A stretch of 64,000 bases of DNA from Phytohabitans maris (GTDB taxonomy: Bacteria; Actinomycetota; Actinomycetes; Mycobacteriales; Micromonosporaceae): assembly GCF_031085175.1 (NCBI RefSeq), contig NZ_JAVHUY010000029.1, positions 1 to 64,000 of the forward strand, given 5' to 3'. Shown piece by piece: positions 60,341 through 64,000 of the stretch (the stretch's first letter is position 1; each line of letters opens with the position of its first letter). The position numbers were made by a program, and so were the translations under genes. A model generated the notes under the pieces. The model saw nothing but the letters and a program-made list of their open reading frames with translations, ran no database searches and was not told the DNA's origin.

Positions 60341-60453
60341 GCCCTGTTTCAAAGAATTGTCGAGGCGAGCCGGAGTCCAGGCGGCGATCCGGCGCCGCCG
60401 GTCGTCGTCTGGGCCCGGCGCAGCCCGGCAAGGATTTTCGAAACAGGGGCTAG
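60337..60453. mobile_element. MITE-like hairpin element with CTAG ends
   Basis: CTAGGCCCTGTTTC at 60337-60350 and GAAACAGGGGCTAG at 60440-60453 are inverted repeats with one mismatch, and the whole stretch of about 117 bp is an imperfect palindrome. CTAG at both ends looks like a 4-bp target duplication of the type made by some IS5-related elements (inference). It encodes nothing. It lies exactly between two convergent genes; the left CTAG contains the stop codon of the kinase. Related single ends occur at 16926 and 5788. As RNA it would be a strong terminator on either strand. Confidence 0.55.
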
Positions 60454-60460
60454 CTACACC

Positions 60461-61249
60461 CTATTCGAGGTCATCGATCATCTTGAGGTCGTTGGGGGTG
60501 AGTGTCGCGGTCTTGACAGTCAGTTCGACCAGCAGGTTGTGGCTGAGCTTGGTGCCGACCGGCTGATCGACCTCGGCCTCCACCAGGCCGCGAACCCCTT
60601 TCGCGTGCAGGTGCAGCCGGACCGGCTCGATGACGTGGTCGATCTTCCGCAAGGTCCACTTCTCGTCCGGCCACAGCTCGTTGAGGTGGTCCACCGTGCC
60701 TTGCCTGGTCAGCGGCTGCGGGTCCGGGTCGCCGCTGCGCAGGTAGCGCTGGCCGAGGACGGCCAGGACCCGCCGCTGCCGCGGGGTGAGCGGCCAGACG
60801 TGCTGTTCCACTGTGCGCCCGTCCGGGACCGGGTACGGCTGCCGGCCTCCGTGCGGGCCGTTGATGTACAGGTGCAGGATGTGTTTCCGGTCGTTCGACC
60901 CGGTGATGACCAGCGTGGTGTGTCCCGGATCCAGCGGATGCTCCTCGTCCGCCTTGTGGATTCGGCGGCCGCCGGAGATCTCGATGGGCAACGATCCGGT
61001 GTTTCGCAGCCACCACCACTGCTGTCGATGCACCAGCACACCGTGGGTGCGGCTGACCCGCAGGTCGTCCTCGCCGAGCCGCAGCCCCTCCGTGGCCGGG
61101 TCCGGGGCGCGTCCGAAACACAGCCGTGCCCCGGGACCGGCCTCCACGGCCACCGCGCCGTTGAACCCCCGCACGACGAGTGCGTCCGGGCTGGTCCACG
61201 GCTCGCCCTGGCGCGGGACACCGCTACCGTCGATGCGCGCGATCGCCAT
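60461..61249 (-). CDS. FHA-domain protein with C-terminal winged-helix-like region
   Basis: A 262-residue protein. The forkhead-associated domain spans about 25-115 (ARLCFGRAPD ... LRVSRTHGVLVHRQQWWWLRN), with the phosphothreonine-binding Arg, Ser and His. The C-terminal part, LTPRQRRVLAVLGQRYL ... QGTVDHLNELWPDEKWTLRKIDHVIEPVRLHLHAKGV, reads like a winged-helix DNA-binding domain. FHA domains bind phospho-Thr made by Ser/Thr kinases; the convergent kinase gene is the obvious partner, so it may be a phospho-dependent transcription factor. ATG 61249 follows GGGGAG. The stop is 7 bp from the hairpin element. Confidence 0.85.
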   Translation of the reverse strand: MAIARIDGSGVPRQGEPWTSPDALVVRGFNGAVAVEAGPGARLCFGRAPDPATEGLRLGEDDLRVSRTHGVLVHRQQWWWLRNTGSLPIEISGGRRIHKADEEHPLDPGHTTLVITGSNDRKHILHLYINGPHGGRQPYPVPDGRTVEQHVWPLTPRQRRVLAVLGQRYLRSGDPDPQPLTRQGTVDHLNELWPDEKWTLRKIDHVIEPVRLHLHAKGVRGLVEAEVDQPVGTKLSHNLLVELTVKTATLTPNDLKMIDDLE

Positions 61250-61353
61250 GATCTCCCCTATGACTCCGCACAGTGTACGGAGCGGCATCCCGACCGCGCC
61301 CCGCCGGTGAGCTCGTAGAGACGCCGAACCCCGTACCGAGTGGTGCCAGCCGG

Positions 61354-61929
61354 TCAGCCCGACACCAGGCGCAGCACGGCCGCGCCGTCGGCGGACCAGC
61401 CGACCAGCTGCATGTGCTGCGCCCCCGGCTGCGGAGTCGGCCGCACGGGCACGCCAGCGGCCGGACATCCGGTGAAGCCCGCGCCACCGCCGGCCCGGTA
61501 GAACGTCACGACGGACCCGCACGTGCCCTTCAACGTGCCGGAGCCTTCGTAGCCGGTGCTGAAGGTCAGCTTGAAGTCCAGCGAGTCGTCGCGCCGCACC
61601 TTGGTCACCGCGAGGGTGCCACCGCGCACCTTGATCCGGACCGGCCGCGGCACGTACACCTCGCAGGTGCCGTCCGCGCAAGCCGCGTACCGGCGCCGGT
61701 CGGCGGCCGTGGGGCGGGGAGCGGGCGACGGTGAGGCCGTCGCGACGCTGGGGGACGGGCTGGCGGACGCGGCGACCGCGGTCCCCGCCGGCGTCGCGGT
61801 CCCGGTCGCGGACGCGCGACCGCCGCCGGACGAGCCGCATCCGGCCACGAAAAGGGCCGCGACCACAGCGGCGGCAGCTCGCCACGGAGCCTTCCGGGGC
61901 CGCGCGAGGGTCAACTGGGCAACGGTCAT
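61354..61929 (-). CDS. Secreted lipoprotein of unknown function
   Basis: A 191-residue predicted lipoprotein. The signal (RKAPWRAAAAVVAALFVAGC) has a good lipobox VAGC at about residue 31. A Ser/Thr/Pro/Ala-rich spacer of 45 residues leads to a C-terminal domain with CADGTCEVYVPRPVRIKVRGGTLAV and two more cysteines (GTLKGTCGSVV, GFTGCPAAG), probably two disulfides. I do not recognise the family; similar small domains occur on actinomycete lipoproteins near kinases. ATG 61929 follows GGAGGAG. It is upstream of, and on the same strand as, the FHA gene (104 bp apart). Confidence 0.75.
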   Translation of the reverse strand: MTVAQLTLARPRKAPWRAAAAVVAALFVAGCGSSGGGRASATGTATPAGTAVAASASPSPSVATASPSPAPRPTAADRRRYAACADGTCEVYVPRPVRIKVRGGTLAVTKVRRDDSLDFKLTFSTGYEGSGTLKGTCGSVVTFYRAGGGAGFTGCPAAGVPVRPTPQPGAQHMQLVGWSADGAAVLRLVSG

Positions 61930-62034
61930 CGGTTCTCCTCCGCACTCGCCGGAGCACTCGCCGGACCCGCACGTTCTAGCGCGAACGTCCTGGGACCCCT
62001 CCCGCCGCCGACCGGATACCGTGCGGTCGGGCTG

Positions 62035-63036
62035 ATGGCAGGGGACGCCGTCATGGCCCTCGGCGGCGCGGGGAGGGGACAACTGGCCTTGGACGACGTA
62101 GAGGTCACGTACACACCGCCGCCCAGAAGGCTGGACGACGACAAGGCCGGCGCCCTCGGCAAGATACGCCGCTCCATCTACACGCTCTACCGCCGGCTCT
62201 CCGCGGCCACAATGGACGGCTACTCCACCAGCGTCGATCCCGGCGATGTCCACCTCGGCGACCGGGAGGATCCGCCGGCCGGGATCGCGCGCATCGTCCG
62301 TGCCCTGGTGAAGCATCTCCGGCTGCCGGACACCCGGATGACCGTCGCGATCCAGGCGATGCCGCCTGGCCACGCCGGGCGGGTCACGCTCGGCGCGTGG
62401 CAGCGCGACGAGTACTTCGTGGAGATCGACTCGGGGATCGTCGCGCGGCGGCGGGACGTCGGCGCGGTCCTCGCCCACGAGGTGACGCACGTCTTCCTTC
62501 AGTACCACGACCTCCGGTACGAAGACGAGATCCTCACCGACACCGCCGCCGTGTACCTCGGCGTGGGCTGGCCCCTACTCAACGCCCACCGCACCGATTA
62601 CACCTACTCGTATTCGTATTCACAACGGCTCGGCTACCTCAGCCTGGGGGAGTACGGCTACATCCTGGGCAGGCGGGCCATCCGCTTCGGGGAGGACCCA
62701 CTGCCGTTGCTGACCGGCCTCCAGGGGCAGCGGGCCTACGAACACGGATACGGCCGTGCGTTGGGCGAGTGGGGCGTACCACCGCTGGCGTCGGCCACCG
62801 CGGCCGGCCGGCGCCGGTACGAGAAGGATCGCGACCGCGTGCGGCGCCGCCTGGACCGTGGCGTGCCGCGGCCCTACGACGCGGCCCGCGGCGACGGCTA
62901 CACCTTCTCCGGCCGCTCCCCGCTCAAGGTCGCGTTTGCCTGCCCGGGGTGCGGCGTGCACGTCCGGCTGCCGGCCTACACGAGCGTGGAGGTCCGGTGC
63001 GAGGTTTGTGACAGCCTCCTCGACTGCGACGCGTAG
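62035..63036 (+). CDS. Putative zinc metalloprotease with C-terminal zinc ribbon, cytoplasmic
   Basis: A 333-residue protein without signal peptide. VLAHEVTHVFLQYH (about residues 145-158) is an HExxH zinc-peptidase motif; YEDEILTDTAAVYLGVGW about 10 residues later supplies a glutamate or aspartate as third ligand. Residues about 305-332 form a four-cysteine ribbon (CPGCGVHVRLP ... VRCEVCDSLLDC). This pairing of a peptidase-like domain with a zinc ribbon is seen in little-studied actinobacterial proteins; its function is unknown. ATG 62035 and ATG 62053 are both possible; the second has AGGGGA upstream. It is divergent from the lipoprotein gene. Confidence 0.75.
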   Translation: MAGDAVMALGGAGRGQLALDDVEVTYTPPPRRLDDDKAGALGKIRRSIYTLYRRLSAATMDGYSTSVDPGDVHLGDREDPPAGIARIVRALVKHLRLPDTRMTVAIQAMPPGHAGRVTLGAWQRDEYFVEIDSGIVARRRDVGAVLAHEVTHVFLQYHDLRYEDEILTDTAAVYLGVGWPLLNAHRTDYTYSYSYSQRLGYLSLGEYGYILGRRAIRFGEDPLPLLTGLQGQRAYEHGYGRALGEWGVPPLASATAAGRRRYEKDRDRVRRRLDRGVPRPYDAARGDGYTFSGRSPLKVAFACPGCGVHVRLPAYTSVEVRCEVCDSLLDCDA

Positions 63037-63122
63037 GGGTACCGGGCCGTTACCCTCGTCGACGTGCTCGTCTCCCTTCTCGCCAGCGGTTCGCCGGCTG
63101 GTGACCGGCTGCGGGACTCGCC

Positions 63123-63671
63123 ATGACCGCGGCGGAACACGACCGGCCGGCCGCGTCGGTCGGGCAGCTTCGGGCCCTGGCCCATCCGCTGCGGCTGCGG
63201 ATCCTGCGGCTGTGCCGTGACCGTGAGCTGACCAACAAGGAGCTCGCCGACGCGCTGGGGATCGCTCCCGGTACCGCGTTGCGGCATGTGCGGGAGCTGG
63301 TTCAGGCCGGGTTCCTGGTCGCGGGCGAGGCCCGTACCGGCAACCGGGGCGCCCGGGAGCGGCCGTACCGGTCTACCGGCATCTCGACCGCCCTGGCCGT
63401 GCACCACGTCGGTCACGCCGAGCTGTCCCGCCAGGTCGAGTTGGCCACCGTCGCCGCGTACCACGCCGAGCTCGCCGCGGCACCGCCCGAGGCCATCCGC
63501 AGCCACCTGCGATGGACTCTGCGCCTGCCGCCGGCCGCGCTGGCCGAGATGACCGAACGGATCGAGGCCATCCTTGGCGAGTACGCCGACCTCGCCGATC
63601 GCCACGGCGGCGGCGAGGCGATCACCACCAACCTGCTGTGGAGCCTGCACGACGTACCGCCGCCACCGTGA
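63123..63671 (+). CDS. ArsR/winged-helix transcriptional regulator
   Basis: A 182-residue regulator. The N-terminal winged helix (residues 14-85) has LRALAHPLRLRILRLC, LTNKELADALGIAPGTALRHVRELVQAGFLV and a wing with RPYRSTG, matching the HTH_20/ArsR class. The C-terminal half (LSRQVELATVAAYHAEL ... LAEMTERIEAILGEYADLADRHGG) is helical and probably mediates dimerisation or ligand binding. No Cys metal site is present, so it is not a classical metal sensor. ATG 63123 has a poor ribosome site. It converges on the amidohydrolase gene, 19 bp away; its target is unknown. Confidence 0.85.
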   Translation: MTAAEHDRPAASVGQLRALAHPLRLRILRLCRDRELTNKELADALGIAPGTALRHVRELVQAGFLVAGEARTGNRGARERPYRSTGISTALAVHHVGHAELSRQVELATVAAYHAELAAAPPEAIRSHLRWTLRLPPAALAEMTERIEAILGEYADLADRHGGGEAITTNLLWSLHDVPPPP

Positions 63672-63690
63672 CCACCCGACCGGCCGGGCG

Positions 63691-63999
63691 TTACCCACGC
63701 TGTCCACTGTGGACGAGTTTGCCGTCCTGGTGGACCGAGACGATGCGGTCGGCGAGAGTGGCGACGTCGAGCGGGTCGCCGTCGACGACGACGAGGTCGG
63801 CGCGTTTGCCCGGTTCGACGGTGCCCAGATCGGCGTCGAGCCCCATCAGCTCGGCCGCCGACCGGGTCGCCGACCGGAGCGCCTGCGCCGGCGTCATGCC
63901 GCAGTCGACCAGGAGCCCGAGCTCCTCCAGGTTACGGCCGTGGGCGGTGACCCCCGAGTCGGTGCCGAACGCGATCCGGATCCCGGCGGCTATCGCGCG
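63691..63999 (-). CDS. Amidohydrolase family protein, C-terminal fragment (5' end outside window)
   Basis: The minus strand is open from the window edge to the stop at 63691, giving 102 residues. AFGTDSGVTAHG contains the metal-binding Asp of the amidohydrolase superfamily. It is followed by NLEELGLLVDCGMTPAQALRSATRSAAELMGL and the typical C-terminal small beta domain GTVEPGKRADLVVVDGDPL. This is the imidazolonepropionase/Xaa-Pro dipeptidase-like subgroup, metal hydrolases of cyclic amides or peptides. The substrate cannot be told from this part. The ATG at 63897 is internal. Confidence 0.85.
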   Translation of the reverse strand, partial: RAIAAGIRIAFGTDSGVTAHGRNLEELGLLVDCGMTPAQALRSATRSAAELMGLDADLGTVEPGKRADLVVVDGDPLDVATLADRIVSVHQDGKLVHSGQRG

Positions 64000-64000
64000 G

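Noticed and set aside
60337-60453. The 117-bp palindrome as a simple terminator only
   Set aside because: CTAG at both ends and related ends at other loci fit a mobile element better, although it may also terminate transcription.
1-64000. CRISPR arrays, rRNA and tRNA genes
   Set aside because: I scanned for regularly spaced short repeats, conserved rRNA segments and cloverleafs and saw none.

Overview
The window is very GC-rich, dense, actinomycete-type DNA: strong G/C bias at third codon positions, many GTG starts, AfsR/SARP regulators, Tat and Sec secretion signals, and SigE-type sigma and ArsR-type regulators. The combination of large SARP-STAND regulators, many secreted peptidoglycan-binding-module enzymes and RHS proteins suggests a filamentous actinomycete, perhaps Micromonosporaceae. 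That placement is inference from style, not from a marker gene. I see no rRNA, tRNA, CRISPR or complete insertion sequence.

Layout. 0-6.9 kb: the tail of an acetamidase/formamidase, an LtrA-like membrane protein, two SDR oxidoreductases, a glyoxalase/VOC protein and a CapA-type protein. Both ltrA and capA lie between diverged direct repeats. 6.9-21.7 kb: a regulator-rich block with three large STAND-ATPase/TPR regulators (two carrying a SARP DNA-binding domain), a stand-alone SARP and a tandem double-HTH protein. Embedded in it are a three-gene membrane/lipoprotein-metalloprotease operon, a secreted beta-propeller protein and a 38-residue membrane peptide. 21.8-40.7 kb: a secretome island, all on the plus strand. 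It holds a MepA-like murein endopeptidase with peptidoglycan-binding modules, a FG-GAP/ricin-lectin protein split by one in-frame amber codon, a 2092-residue RHS-repeat protein with an unrecognised C-terminal tip, an M23 peptidase, a PL8-family lyase that seems to lack an internal segment, an unknown secreted protein, and two enzymes (NAGPA-like, DUF1906) with near-duplicate peptidoglycan-binding tails.

40.7-46.7 kb: a SigE-family sigma factor coupled to a membrane protein with an FtsX-like extracellular domain, a flavodoxin, a gene graveyard (5'-deleted histidine kinase and ABC permease), then a tight hydratase/acetaldehyde dehydrogenase/aldolase operon for the lower meta-cleavage pathway. 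46.7-50.4 kb: three overlapping luciferase-like flavin monooxygenase genes with a candidate operator upstream. 50.9-58.6 kb: a secreted DUF1593 nucleoside-hydrolase-like protein, an O-methyltransferase, and a histidine kinase / MacB-type permease / response regulator group. 58.7-64 kb: a Ser/Thr kinase and an FHA protein facing each other across a hairpin/MITE-like element, a lipoprotein, a metalloprotease with a zinc ribbon, an ArsR-type regulator and the end of an amidohydrolase gene.

The most promising region for something undescribed is 21.7-40.7 kb: an RHS protein with a novel tip, next to a lectin-type partner and four proteins anchored by the same wall-binding module, preceded by a dense SARP/STAND regulatory block. 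Whether these form one system is a hypothesis. No immunity gene is visible beside the RHS gene.
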